From Azolla caroliniana (taxonomy: Eukaryota; Polypodiophyta), in assembly GCA_043228905.1 (NCBI GenBank), contig JBHGNT010000002.1, positions 12,648,001 through 12,712,000 on the forward strand: a stretch of 64,000 nucleotides of DNA. Reading direction: 5' to 3'. The notes under the pieces are model-generated. The model was given only the letters and a program-made list of their open reading frames with translations, made no database searches and had not been told where the DNA came from. Shown piece after piece: positions 1 through 9,740 of this stretch. The position numbers and the translations under genes are program-made. The first letter of the stretch is position 1. Every line of letters starts with the position of its first letter.

Positions 1-122
1 TTTCATGGTGAGCTTATTGAGGCTAAATTTATAAATAGCCCAAAAGTTATATAAGTATAAATATGACTTAGGGCAATCACTTTACAGAGTTCTAGTTGTT
101 GTATCATCGTTGTACACAGAAC

Positions 123-216
<94 letters not shown>

Positions 217-473
217 CAGTTTCTGTTGTAACCACCGGTTGGCGAAGACATAGAGCTCGAGGTCATTGCCTCTAAGTCTTCTGTTGTACCTCCTTCCTCA
301 TATAGTGATAGTTGTAGCTTGTGGGCTCTTGTGGTTTTTTCCCTATTAGGGTTTTTCCACATAAACATCTTATGTCGTCTCTTCGGTGTAAGTGTACGAA
401 CCTCCACTTCTTTATTTTATTCTTTCCTTAAAGTGTTTAAAGGCTCGGTTATGGCTGAGCACTATTTTGCACA
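1..473 (+). mobile_element. 3' part of a copia LTR (family A)
   Basis: The stretch matches the ends of the LTRs at 6926-7460 and 15058-15232. Shared landmarks are a TATA-like tataagtataaata, the CCTCCTTCCTCATATAG block, TTTTTCCACATAAACA, and the terminal TTTTGCACA directly before a primer-binding site. The 5' end of the LTR lies outside the window. It contains a long (GA)n tract where the sister copies carry only a few GAGA units. Confidence 0.85.
125..214. repeat. (GA)n microsatellite inside LTR
   Basis: About 45 uninterrupted GA dinucleotides. The sister LTR copies (6020, 6400, 6820, 7210, 11560) have a short GAGAGA stretch at the same place, so this is an expansion within the LTR. Confidence 0.98.
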
Positions 474-476
474 AAC

Positions 477-489
477 TGGCATCAGAGCC
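477..489 (+). promoter_or_regulatory. Primer-binding site (tRNA-Met type)
   Basis: TGGCATCAGAGCC lies 3 bp after the LTR end. It differs by one base from the canonical TGGTATCAGAGC complementary to the 3' end of initiator tRNA-Met, the usual plant Ty1/copia primer. Confidence 0.85.
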
Positions 490-498
490 AACAAGAAA

Positions 499-676
499 AT
501 GGAAGAGTCATTCAGAAGCATGTTCAAGCTCACCAGCTCCAACTACCTAGTGTGGAAATCGAAGATGAGGGACATGCTTGTGGTCAAAGATCTCTGGTTG
601 CAAGTATAGTTCGGGGACAACAAACCGGACAAGATCGATGCCACGACATGGGAGGTGATGCACATGAAGACGATGG
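499..676 (+). pseudogene. copia gag N-terminal fragment
   Basis: Starting at ATG 499 the frame reads MEESFRSMFKLTSSNYLVWK, a typical UBN2/Retrotran_gag N-terminus (a Trp-containing 'NYxxWKxKM' block). A stop follows at 607-609. The homologous frame continues to 676, where the minus-strand LTR element P interrupts it. The closest relatives in the window are copia B (7487) and copia K. The rest of this gag is not found on the other side of P, which is flanked there by an RNase H fragment instead, so DNA has been lost. Confidence 0.8.
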
Positions 677-1586
677 TGTCGTGCCTTTCGGCTCCGGATC
701 GTTGCGTGAGTCGGGTCAGAACCACTGAGGTTTTGGACTAGGAGAAAGAAGAATATGAGATCAGGCTAGTAATGAATAGGTAGAAAGATAGGTAAGTTAT
801 GAATCTCGTGAATCCCACAAGTTTAGTGTATTTCATCAATATTTAGATAGTAAGAGACAATTTTGATCACAAATTCGTGAATCCCACGAATGTATTGTAT
901 TAATTGGTGTTTTAAGGAATATATCCAATTTCCAAATATTCCACACACACCTATTACATTGTGCTCCTCATCCTTATATAGTGATGAGAGAGTCTTAACA
1001 ATCCATGCTTTTTCTATAGATAGACTCTATGCTTTTTCTAAAGTGATCTTACTTTTTCTAATTTGATGTGTTTTTATCGATTATGGTGTTCTTGCACACT
1101 ACATGTGCATGCGTAGCTTTTTCTTTTATCATGCGTTTTCTTCTAACTAAAGTTTATCCTAGCGTAAACTTACCTTTCTATGTGAGACTTTTACTTTTTT
1201 AACACTAATGATATGTTAGTGTAATGGTAAGACTTTACATTCTAAACATGGAAGTGCAAGGTTAGAATCTTGCTCTATGCATGTAATATATATTTTTATA
1301 CTTTCTTCAATTTCCAAATATGTCTCTTCATCCGGTGAGAGACTCTCACTAGCCTTCTTCATCCGGCTCTTGCCGGGTCTGTTTCATCCGGTTCTCACCG
1401 GTTTTCTTTATCCAGTTCTTATTGGGTCTGCTTCATCCGGTTTTCATTATCCGGTTCTCACCGGGTCTCCTTACCGGGTCCAGTCCTTACCGGTTCTTCC
1501 TTCTGGTTCTCACCGGGTACTCCATGTCCTACCCGGAGAGATAAAAAATGTAATTTTTCACGTAGTGTGCGAATTACACTACAACA
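677..1586 (-). repeat. 3' LTR of element P
   Basis: 910 bp with TG...CA ends. The first 482 bp match 4953-5431. The remaining U3 part holds a tRNA-like segment (1207-1281) and, at about 1320-1530, degenerate repeats of TCCGGTTCTCACCGGGT like those of the solo LTR at 22882-23844. The complement of 1587-1598 is GGAGGGGGTGAG, a plausible polypurine tract. Confidence 0.6.
1207..1281 (+). other. tRNA-like segment with Pol III A and B boxes
   Basis: TAGTGTAATGG (1217-1227) fits the internal A box TRGYNNARNGG. GGTTAGAATCT (1260-1270) fits a B box with one change. Their spacing matches a tRNA. The flanks of the B box, GCAAG (1256-1260) and CTTGC (1269-1273), pair perfectly and look like a T-arm that lost one base. 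Acceptor and D stems pair poorly, so this is a tRNA pseudogene or SINE head rather than a functional tRNA. Confidence 0.45.
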
Positions 1587-1642
1587 CTCACCCCCTCCGA
1601 ACCCGCACATCCTCCGGTATGTGCCGAAGTTGTTGATGATTG

Positions 1643-2887
1643 TTATTCTTGTCCGTCCGGTCTTTGCCTGGTTCGTTTCGTTGCCGGTCGTGCTTGGTTG
1701 CCGACTCCGCCCGGTTTCTGGTTATGTTCGGTTGTGGGCTCCGTCCGGTTTTCGGTTTTCAGTTGCTTGCTGTGCCCAGTCACCAGTTCTTGTAATTCTC
1801 TTTTACTCGCAGTACCCTCTGTTTCTCTCGCTATGTCAACTTTGTCTCTCCATTTTGAGCATATCCATTCTTTCCACCCAAACCATTGTCGCCATCCGAT
1901 CCACCATAGTCTTCGTTCACTGTTTGCATGGCCATGGCCGGTTGTCACGGCTCCTCGTGCTCCTCTTGAGCATAACCCTTCATCTCTTGTGCATGCTCCA
2001 TGCTTCCCACTTTGTCCACCTTTGTCATATAATCTCGCGTTAGTGTTGTGAATCTTCATGTTATAGCCCTCCTTTGTCGAGATCTCATCCTTGGTAACAC
2101 CCTTCAAATCTGCTTGACCCTTGTCGTCTGTGGTAGTGTGCTTGTTTGGCTTCTTCCTAGTGTTCACCGATCTCGATTGCTTCGACCTCCATTTGAGTCG
2201 AATTACCTTCTTTTTGGATCGGTCTCGTCTAATCGGTTTTCGGTTGGATCGGCTTCTGATCGGATTCATATTCGGCCGAATCAGACTAGGTTGATCGGTT
2301 TCGACCGAGTCGGCCCCGTTCGGATTGGAATTCCGTCCAGATCGTCTTCCATCCGAACCGGCTTCCGACTTTACCTTTCTTGCTGCCACCTCCCATCTCT
2401 CCGATCTCACGTTGCTTCTCAGACACAACCGCGGAAGTCTCTAGGATTAGTGGGCAGGAATCCTCGGTATTATCCTTCTCCGTTGTTTCACCTATAGCCA
2501 CCTTCTTGGCTATCTCTCCGTTGTATACATCGACTTTGACCTTCGTTTTCTCTCCGCCACCTTCCGTCTCTCAAATGCAACCGCTGAAATCTCTAGAACT
2601 AGTGGTGGGAAAGTCTTCATCCGACCATCCGCCATTGATTCGTCCATAGACACCTCCAATTCGATGTCATCTTTCATGGCGACCTCCTCAATCAGGTCCG
2701 CCTCGCACTCTTTATCTCCCTCGATCATGCAAGCATCGATTATGCCTACCCCTTTTTCACCCGATGTTTCGGATACTTGTATTCCGAAACCTTCTTCTGT
2801 TCTTGAAGTGGTTTTCGCCACTCTCAAGTCATCGACCTTATCCTTGGTCGTCGTTCTTTCGCAAGATGAGAGGATGCCTTGTTCCAC
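1643..2887 (-). other. Unrecognised internal region of P with open minus-strand frames
   Basis: Two minus-strand open stretches (1643-2428 and 2510-2887) cover most of this interval. They are rich in charged residues and have no motif I recognise. A segment at 2413-2462 is repeated in diverged form at 2569-2618 (both contain CAACCGC..A(G/A)TCTCTAG). It lies between the gag ORF and the 3' LTR of P, where pol would be in an autonomous element. It may be the decayed C-terminal part of a gag or an unrelated insert. I assign no function. Confidence 0.3.
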
Positions 2888-3480
2888 ACCCTCTCCCGTG
2901 GTACCGTCGAATCATACTTCGGCCTTCATATCAGCCACATCGTTCATCCCTTATAGGCCATGTTGTTGCCGATGATATTCTCATCTTCCTCTTATCATGT
3001 CTTCGGCATACTCTTTCGACTTCGGCCCAATCCTCGGTAAGACCATTCGCACCGTCATCGTCTTCGAGTTCGATCCCAATGTCCATCCTTTATTTTTGAT
3101 TAATCGATCTTACGAACATTAGGGATTTATCCACCCCCACCGATCTTTGTTCTCGCTCCGAGAGTTGAGCAAAACAATACTCAAACTCTAAGAATGCTAG
3201 TGTCGCAGTCCGGTGAGTCTTTGTCGATGCCACCCACTGGTCAAACTCGCATCGATCTTGTCCCATCGATCTCTCGATGTCGTGAGAATACGACGAGGAT
3301 ACGTGAACTTGAGGCAGGACCCTGGGGTTTCCGACCAGAGGATATCACATTCGTGTGTTTATACTTTTAACAATTAAGAGAAATAAGAAATTTAATAATT
3401 TCCATTAACAAAGGAAAAGAAATTACAATATGTCCCAAGATTGGGATTCAGAAGTTTAGGTTTACTGAGATTAATAGAAA
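2888..3480. other. Non-coding interior of P
   Basis: Short open frames in several phases but no motif. The stretch after about 3330 becomes A-rich. No gene supported. Confidence 0.5.
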
Positions 3481-3760
3481 AGAAAAATTAGGGGTTTTCA
3501 GAGATATGGTTTCCGTAGGAAATTAGGGTTTATGAGAGATATAGCTTCCGTAAGGAAATTAGGGTTTTTTGAGTGTTATGGCTTCCGTAGGGAAAATTAG
3601 AATTAGGTTATACAAGAGATATGGCTTCTGTAGGGAAAATTAGGGTTTTTGACTGTTATGGCTTTGATAGGGAAAATTAGAATTAGGTTATACAAGAGAT
3701 ATATCGCTTCCGTAGGGAAAATTGGGGTTTTTGAGTGTTATGGCTTTGATAAGATAAGAG
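3480..3760. repeat. Imperfect tandem repeat with GGAAAATTAG/TATGGCTTCCGTAG motif
   Basis: At least six imperfect units carry TATGGCTTCCGTAGG (or TTTGATAGG variants) followed by (G)AAAATTAGGGTTTTT and AGAGATA. Unit lengths alternate around 40-65 bp, which suggests amplification of a compound unit. Confidence 0.75.
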
Positions 3761-4084
3761 AGCTAAGAAGGAAAAGAAAATAAAAATGGAGAGAGAGGAT
3801 GAGTGTAGGAAAAAAAATGGAATATATTGGAGTTCTCCGTTGATCATAGCCTTCCATGTTACTTTGCATGTCCACTTTTAGTTGCATGGATTTTTCTTTT
3901 AGTTGTATGCGACCGTCCACATGACCTTTACTTTAGTTTTCTTTACTTTACTTTAATTAGCCACATCATCCTATCTTCTGTCCGTCTCGATCGTCGTCCA
4001 TCCAATCCGTCCGGTCCGCATCTAGCCTCGTCCAATCGCCGATTATCGGATCCGCCCGATTTCCGACACCATCCGATTGCCAAT

Positions 4085-4260
4085 TTGCTTACCAGTCGGT
4101 TCCTATTTGCTTCTCGACCGGTTCCAAATTGCTTATGGACCGGTTCCGATTTGCTTACCGGCCGGTTCCTATTTGCTTTCCGTCCGGTTCCAGTTTGCTT
4201 ATCGGCCGGTTCTGGATTGCTTACCGACCGATTCCAGTTTGCTTTCCGGCCGGTTCAAGT
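4085..4260. repeat. 22-bp tandem repeat, 8 copies
   Basis: Eight consecutive 22-bp units of the form TTGCTTNCCGGCCGGTTCCNNT fill exactly 176 bp. Because 22 is not a multiple of 3, the long open frames seen across it are by-products of the repeat and do not indicate a protein. Confidence 0.95.
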
Positions 4261-4551
4261 TTGGTTTTCTTTTTTGGTAACTTGGCCACATTCATCCATC
4301 TAGACAAAGTGGCCAAAGTGCTCTTAGCACAAATAAAAAATGAGGGATCTCACTGTGCTTATATAGCCAGGGCCTTAAGTTTCCTATCTATATGGGATAA
4401 ATCATAGTTCTATTTTCCCTATCTTCTCAAACTTCATGTTCTCATAACTTCCATTTTGTATGTAGTGAAATGCGTTTTAAAGCTCTTGAGTACATCCATC
4501 TTTCTATAACAAGCTACTAATCTAATCTAAAATAATCATTTCGTTATTTTT

Positions 4552-4935
4552 CTACATAGTTTTCATATCGTGTGTGAAAAACCACACGACATTGTAGTCA
4601 TACTTCTCCAATACTGCTTTCTCAAAGGACACCCACATTGTGTTCTGTTGTCGTATCTCGTATATGCTCTCTTGCAGCTCGTCTGAGGCCACCCGACTAA
4701 AGGATATCACTTGCAATCCTTCTGATATCTGACATCGCATCATCTCCACCTTATAGTTACATACGTAACGTGACACATCCTTTCCATTGAATTTCCCATT
4801 TCGTCGCACAAGCCGCTCTACTACCGCCTTCATCTCCGACATCGCACGTTGCTCTTGTTGCATCCGCTCAATCATCATCATCATTATGCTCATTGCCTCT
4901 TGTGGATTCTTCATCTCCTTTCCACCCGTCTTCAC
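4552..4935 (-). CDS. Putative gag N-terminal domain of element P
   Basis: 127 codons from MKTGGKEMKNPQEAM on the minus strand. The N-terminal part is Met/Gln-rich and helical. It is followed by a block (FNGKDVSRYVCNYKVEMMRC) of the kind found at the start of Ty3/gypsy-type gag capsid domains, and a WVSFEKAVLEKY segment. The ORF begins close to the primer-binding site at 4931-4948, as expected for the first gene of an LTR element. It is short compared with a full gag (about 300 aa or more), so it is probably truncated. No zinc knuckle follows in frame. Confidence 0.55.
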   Translation of the reverse strand: MKTGGKEMKNPQEAMSIMMMMIERMQQEQRAMSEMKAVVERLVRRNGKFNGKDVSRYVCNYKVEMMRCQISEGLQVISFSRVASDELQESIYEIRQQNTMWVSFEKAVLEKYDYNVVWFFTHDMKTM

Positions 4936-4948
4936 GTCGGGTTCACCA
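4931..4948 (-). promoter_or_regulatory. Primer-binding site of element P
   Basis: On the minus strand TGGTGAACCCGACGTGAA starts 4 bases inside the 5' LTR end. The leading TGG is what a tRNA CCA end would pair with. I did not identify the tRNA, but it is not the Met type used by the copia elements here. Confidence 0.55.
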
Positions 4949-4952
4949 CTTG

Positions 4953-5431
4953 TGTCGTGCCTTTTGGCTCCGGATCATTGCGTGAGTCCGGTCGGAACCA
5001 CTGAGGTTTTGGACTAGGAGAAAGAAGAATATGAGATAAGGCTAATAATGAATAGGTAGAAAGATAGGTAAGTTATGAATATCGTGAATCCCACGAGTTT
5101 AGTGTATTTCATCAATATTTAGATAGTAAGAGACAATTTTGATCACAAATTCGTGAATCCCACGAATATATTGTATTAATTGGTGTTTTAGGAAATATAT
5201 CCAATTTCCAAATATTCCACACACACCTATTACAATGTGCTCTTCATCCTTATATAGTGATGAGAGAGTCTTAACAATCCATGCTTTTTCTATAGATAGA
5301 CTCTATGCTTTCTCTAAAGTGATCCTACTTTTTCTAATTTGATGTGTTTTTATCGATTATGGTGTTCTTGCATGCTACATGTGCATGCGTACCTTTTTCT
5401 TTTATCATGCATTTTCTTCTAACTAAAGTTT
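4953..5431 (-). repeat. 5' LTR of element P (U3-truncated)
   Basis: About 95% identical by eye to 677-1158, including the CTTATATAGTGATGAGAGAGTC block. It stops at GTTTAT (5431) and continues directly into copia RNase H sequence. Confidence 0.8.
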
Positions 5432-5712
5432 ATTGGAGAGCTAGGGATCCGACATGAGGAATTCCGGCTCTACTACAACAGTCAAAGTGCCATCCACTTT
5501 TCGAAAAATGCAGCCTATCGTTCCCAAACCAAACACATCCAAAGAAGATATCACTGGCTCTGGGAGATGGTAGAAGATCAAGACTTCGTGCTAACAAAGA
5601 TCCACACGAAGGAGAACGGATCTGATATGCTAACCAAGGTGCTTTCAAACAATAAGTTAGACGCGTGCCGAAGATGAATCGAACTAATAAGAAATCCCAT
5701 GCCAGAGTGAAG
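5432..5712 (+). pseudogene. copia RNase H C-terminal fragment
   Basis: The frame matches the last ~90 codons of copia B RNase H (11040-11320) and K (52860-53140): CNSQSAIH-like, KHIQRRYHW-like, and DMLTKVL blocks. Stops and substitutions are present. A purine-rich GAAGGGGGAGG at 5708-5718 precedes the first LTR unit of the array, as a polypurine tract should. Confidence 0.85.
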
Positions 5713-5720
5713 GGGGAGGT

Positions 5721-7460
5721 TATTGGGAATTAAGTCCCTCCAGATGGGATCCAGATGAGAGCTGGAGGAGCTGGATTGGACGAGCCGGATGAAGGAACCG
5801 AATATGGAAGGGTTTCGAATGAGACCTGGAAACTGGATCGAGTGAATCTGGATGGATCTAGTGCAAACCGGATACAAGTATATATGTGTAAATATGTTTT
5901 ATGGTGAGCCTATTGAGGCTATATTTGTGATTAGCCCAAAAGTCATATAAGTATAAATATCACTTAGGGTAATCACTTTACAGAGTTGTAGTTGTTGTAT
6001 CATCGTTGTACACAAAACATGACAAAGACAGAGAGAGAGTGAGATATAGAATCAGTTTCTGTTGTAACCGCCGTTGGTGAAGACATAGAGCTCGAGGTCA
6101 TTGCCTCTAAGTCTTCTATTGTACCTCCTATTGGGAATTTAGTCCCTACGGATGGGATATGGATGACAACCAGAGGATCCGGATGGGTTCCGGATGAGAC
6201 CCGGAAACCAGATCGAGTGAATCCGGATGGATCTGGTGCAAACGGATCCAAGAACATATATGTAAATATGTTTCATAGTGAGCCTATTGAGGCTATATTT
6301 GTGAATAGACCAAAAGTCATATAAGTATAAATATCACTTAGAGTAATCACTTTACAGAGTTGTAGTTGTTGTATCATTGTTGTACACAGAACATGACAAA
6401 GACACATAGAGAGTGAGATACAGAATCAATTTCTGTTGTAACAGCCGTTGGCGAAGACATAGAGCTCGAGGTCATTACCTCTAAGTCTTCTTTTGTACCT
6501 CCTATTGGGAATTCAGCCCCTACGGATGGGATCCAGATGAGAACCAGAGGATGCGGATGAAGGAATCGGATCCGGAAGGATTCCGGATGAGAACCAGAGG
6601 ATCCTGATGGGTTCCAGATGAGACCCAAAAACCAGATCAAGTGCATCCGGATGGATCTGGTGCAAACGAATCTAAGAACATATATGTAAATATGTTTCAT
6701 AGTGAGCCTATTGAGGCTATATTTGTGAATAGCCCAAAATTCATATAAGTATAAATATCACTTAGGGTAATCAATTTATAGAGTTGTAGTTGTTGTATCA
6801 TCGTTGTACACAGAACATGAGAAAGACAGAGAAAGTGAGATACAGAATCAGTTTTTGTTGTAACCTCCGGTTGGCGAAGACATAGAGCTCGAGGTCATTG
6901 CCTCTAAGTCTTTTGTTGTACCTCTTGTTGGGAATTCAATCCCTCCTGATGGGATCTAGATGAGAACCAAAGGATCCGAATGAAGGAACCAGATCCAGAA
7001 GGGTTTCGGATGTGACCCGGAAACCAGATCGAGTGTATCCGGATGGATCCGGTGCAAACTAGATCCAAGAACATATGCGTAAATATGTTTCATAGTGAGC
7101 CCATCGAGGTTATATTTGTAAATAGCCCTAAAGTCATGTAAGTATAAATATGACTTAGGGCAATCACTTTATGATGGATGAGAGTTGTTGATAGAGTATG
7201 TACATAGTGAGTGAGAGAGAGATAGAGAGAGACAGAGAACAATTTCTGTTGTAACCGCCGGTTGGCGAAGACATAGAGCTCGAGGTCGTTGTCTCTAAGT
7301 CTCACATTGTATTCCTCTAGTTATAGTTGGAGTTTGTGGGTTCCCGTGGTTTTTCCCATTTAGGGTTTCCACGTAAACACCTTATGTCATCTCTATGTTA
7401 GTTTGTTCTCTTCCATTCCTTGTTGAAGACACTGTTGTGGCCGAGCGTTTTTTCTGCACA
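5721..7460 (+). repeat. Tandem array of four copia LTR units
   Basis: Units start at 5721, 6129, 6503 and 6926, each with T(A/G)TTGGGAATT. The first three (408, 374 and 423 bp) all stop after ...TTGTACCTC(C) and run straight into the next LTR start. They lack the last ~130 bp (from TTCCTCATATAG to GCACA) that the fourth, complete unit keeps. The identical breakpoint in three junctions implies one rearrangement followed by unequal crossing-over. Confidence 0.9.
6926..7460 (+). repeat. 5' LTR of copia B
   Basis: 535 bp from TGTTGGGAATTC to TTCTGCACA, followed by the primer-binding site. It pairs with the 3' LTR at 11320-11692/14934-15057. Confidence 0.85.
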
Positions 7461-7463
7461 AAC

Positions 7464-7475
7464 TGGTATCAGAGC
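7464..7475 (+). promoter_or_regulatory. Primer-binding site of copia B
   Basis: A perfect TGGTATCAGAGC, 3 bp after the LTR, complementary to initiator tRNA-Met. Confidence 0.92.
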
Positions 7476-7486
7476 GAACAAAGGAA

Positions 7487-8374
7487 ACGGAAGAATCATT
7501 CGGCGGCATGTTCAAGCTCACCAGCTCCAACTACCCAGTGTGGATGTCGAAGATGAGGGACATGCTCGTGGTCAAAGATCTTTGATTGCTGGTACAATTC
7601 GTGGACAAGAAACCGGCTAAGATTGATGACACGACATGGGAGGTGATGCACATGAGGACAATGGCATACATCTGGTGATTCATTGACATGAGCTTGTGCA
7701 ACAACTTCAATGAAGAAAGTAAAGGTCATGTGTTCTAGGAGAAAATTTGCACCATGTTGGAGAGTAAGAATGTCGTAAATTGAGTTTCGGTATTCCGGAA
7801 GTTAGTGAGACTCCGGTACCAGGACAGATCTAGCATGGTGGAGCACATGAACGCATTTCAGGGGTTCATAAATAAAAAAACTTCTCTCAAAGTACCTCTA
7901 GCCGACGAGGTACTTGCATTGCTCCTGCTTGGTTCCCTCTAGCCGACGCTAGTTGTCACTTTGGGCAAAGCCGGGTCGGAAGGAAAGCAGTTGTCCCTAG
8001 CAAGGGTAAAATCAAGCTTGCTAGATGACGAAGCTTACCTAAAGGACCGAGAGTCCGCTACCGATCCGAAGGCTTTGGTCACGGAAGATGACCATAACCG
8101 GGGAAGAGGCTGGTATCGGAGTCCCCAAAACCGGGACAAATCGGGGATGAGGTCGAAGTCAAGGGGAAGGCCCATTTACTTTTATTGCGGAAAGCCCAGG
8201 CACTTCCAAAAAAACTTTCGTCATTTCCGGAAAGCGAAAGTAACAAACAATGCCGATTCGAAGAAGGGTTTGGACCGGAAAGGTTCGGATCAGAAGGGAA
8301 CATTGGCGATCACGACAAGTGAAGAAGAACTGATGCTCATTACCGAGGAGAATGAGTTAAAAACTTGTTGGTGA
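7487..8374 (+). pseudogene. copia B gag
   Basis: This is the capsid/nucleocapsid gene of a Ty1/copia element. The expected start codon is ACG at 7487-7489; its homologue at 499 is ATG. In-frame stops include the one after VVKDL (about 7585), one near 7675 and one near 7736. From 7961 an open stretch covers the C-terminal half: VRSK-like basic linker, then a nucleocapsid zinc knuckle written FYCGKPRHFQKNF. Two of the canonical C-x2-C-x4-H-x4-C ligands are lost (first and last Cys). Sister genes are 48891-49620 (K) and 46960-47663 (I). Confidence 0.85.
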
Positions 8375-9740
8375 CGAGACAACATGGGTTGTCGATTCGA
8401 GAGCATCGTTCCATCTGACACCTGATTGGAAATGCTTCTCATCCTACACAGTTGGAGATCACGGTTGTGTCCGGATGGGGCATGAAGGAACCTGTCGAAT
8501 CATCAGCATAGGAGATGTGTTGTTGATGACATGAACCGAATGCAAATTGCTGTTGAAAGAAGTCTGACACGTTCCGGAGGTTCGGTTGAACCTGATATCA
8601 GCCGGTCGGCTAGATGATGAAGGCTACATGGGTAGCATCCGAAACGGAGTCATGAAATTCAACAAAGGAAGCCTGATTGTGGCTTGCATCCGGAAGATCA
8701 ACACATTGTACCTGATGCATGCCCGGATATGCCAGGAAGAAGTGAACATGGCATTCGACACTGCCGATGAGTTGTGGCACAAGAGATTGTGTCATATGAG
8801 CCAGAAGGGGATGAGAAGTTGTGGGTTTCACCGTTGAAGACAAAGGATTAGGTGTTGTCTGTCTTCAAGGAACTCCACACGAGAGTGGCAAGAGAAACCG
8901 GCCGAAAGCTAAAAGTGGTTCGACCAGATAACGGAGGAGAATACTAGGGGTAATTTGAGGAGTACAGTCGATCGGAGGGAATCCGGTTCGAATTCACCGT
9001 GCCCAAGACGCCGGAACTAAATGGGCTGGCCGAATGGATGAACTGGACCGTGATGGAGAGAGTCCGGAGCATGCTGGCACATGCAAAGCTACCCAAGACG
9101 TTTTGGGCTTAGGCGTTGATGATGGGTGACGTATGTGATAAACAAATCACCCTCAACACCCTTGGATGGAGACACACCATAGAGAGTATGGACCGGTAAA
9201 GACATGTCTTACCGGCATCTGAAGGTGTTCGGATGTCTCACATATGTACATGTTGCAAAGGACAAGAGACCAAAGTTGGATCCGAAGTCTAGGCCATGCA
9301 AATTCCTTGGATATGGCGATGATGAGTTCGGTTACCAGATGTGGGATCTGGTCGACAAGAAGGTGTTCCGGAGTCAAGACATACATAGTCTTCATGGAAG
9401 AAAGATCATTGCCAACTGGGAGTCGGAGAAGAAGGTGATGAACTGTGGATTAGCCAATGAAAATCGGCTTAAGGACACAAGGACTTACCCAGTTGAAAAC
9501 TGGATGTTAGTCGGGAACCGGATGACACTCAACGAACCGACCGAACTGAGACTGGAAACCGAACCAACCGAACAAGAAGAAGAAGACACTGGAACCAGAC
9601 AACATTCTGAACCGGATTTGGATGAGGAACAAACAGAGGAACCGGTAGTCAGAAACCAAGGACAAAGATACCCTCTCAGAGAGAGAAGAGCCCCCTGGAG
9701 ATTTTCGGATGCAAAGCACGTATTGCTGACCCATTAGGGG
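8375..9740 (+). pseudogene. copia B protease-integrase
   Basis: Protease is recognisable at about 8385, but the catalytic DSGAS reads DSRAS. The pre-integrase LWHKRLCHMSQKGM block (8775-8815) gives the two His ligands. At about 8820 the sequence jumps to integrase core, deleting the Cys-Cys pair and the first catalytic Asp present in copia K (50050-50260). The rest keeps a PDNGGEY block followed by a stop (8930-8948) and an NGLAEWMN block (9010-9040). The interval 9204-9737 is open: integrase C-terminus (SYRHLKVFGCLTYVHVAKDK), an acidic linker and a YPLRERRAPWRF block leading to RT. Confidence 0.85.

Larger units (their letters stand above)
677..5431 (-). mobile_element. LTR retrotransposon P, gag-only, minus strand
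   Basis: A repeat of about 480 bp occurs at 677-1158 and 4953-5431. Read on the minus strand, the right copy is the 5' LTR, followed by a primer-binding site (4931-4948) and a gag ORF (4552-4935). The left copy is the 3' LTR: it begins TGTTGTAGTG at 1586 after a purine tract (complement of 1587-1598) and ends CGACA at 677. The 5' LTR lacks the U3 portion corresponding to 1159-1586 and is joined directly to a copia RNase H fragment at 5432. I see no protease, RT, RNase H or integrase in 1587-4952, so it resembles a terminal-repeat gag-only (TR-GAG) element. No TSD can be checked because the right end is truncated. Confidence 0.65.

Noticed and set aside
1643-2428. 261-codon ORF as a host protein gene
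   Set aside because: No recognisable domain, low-complexity charged composition and a position inside LTR element P. Kept only as an unassigned region.
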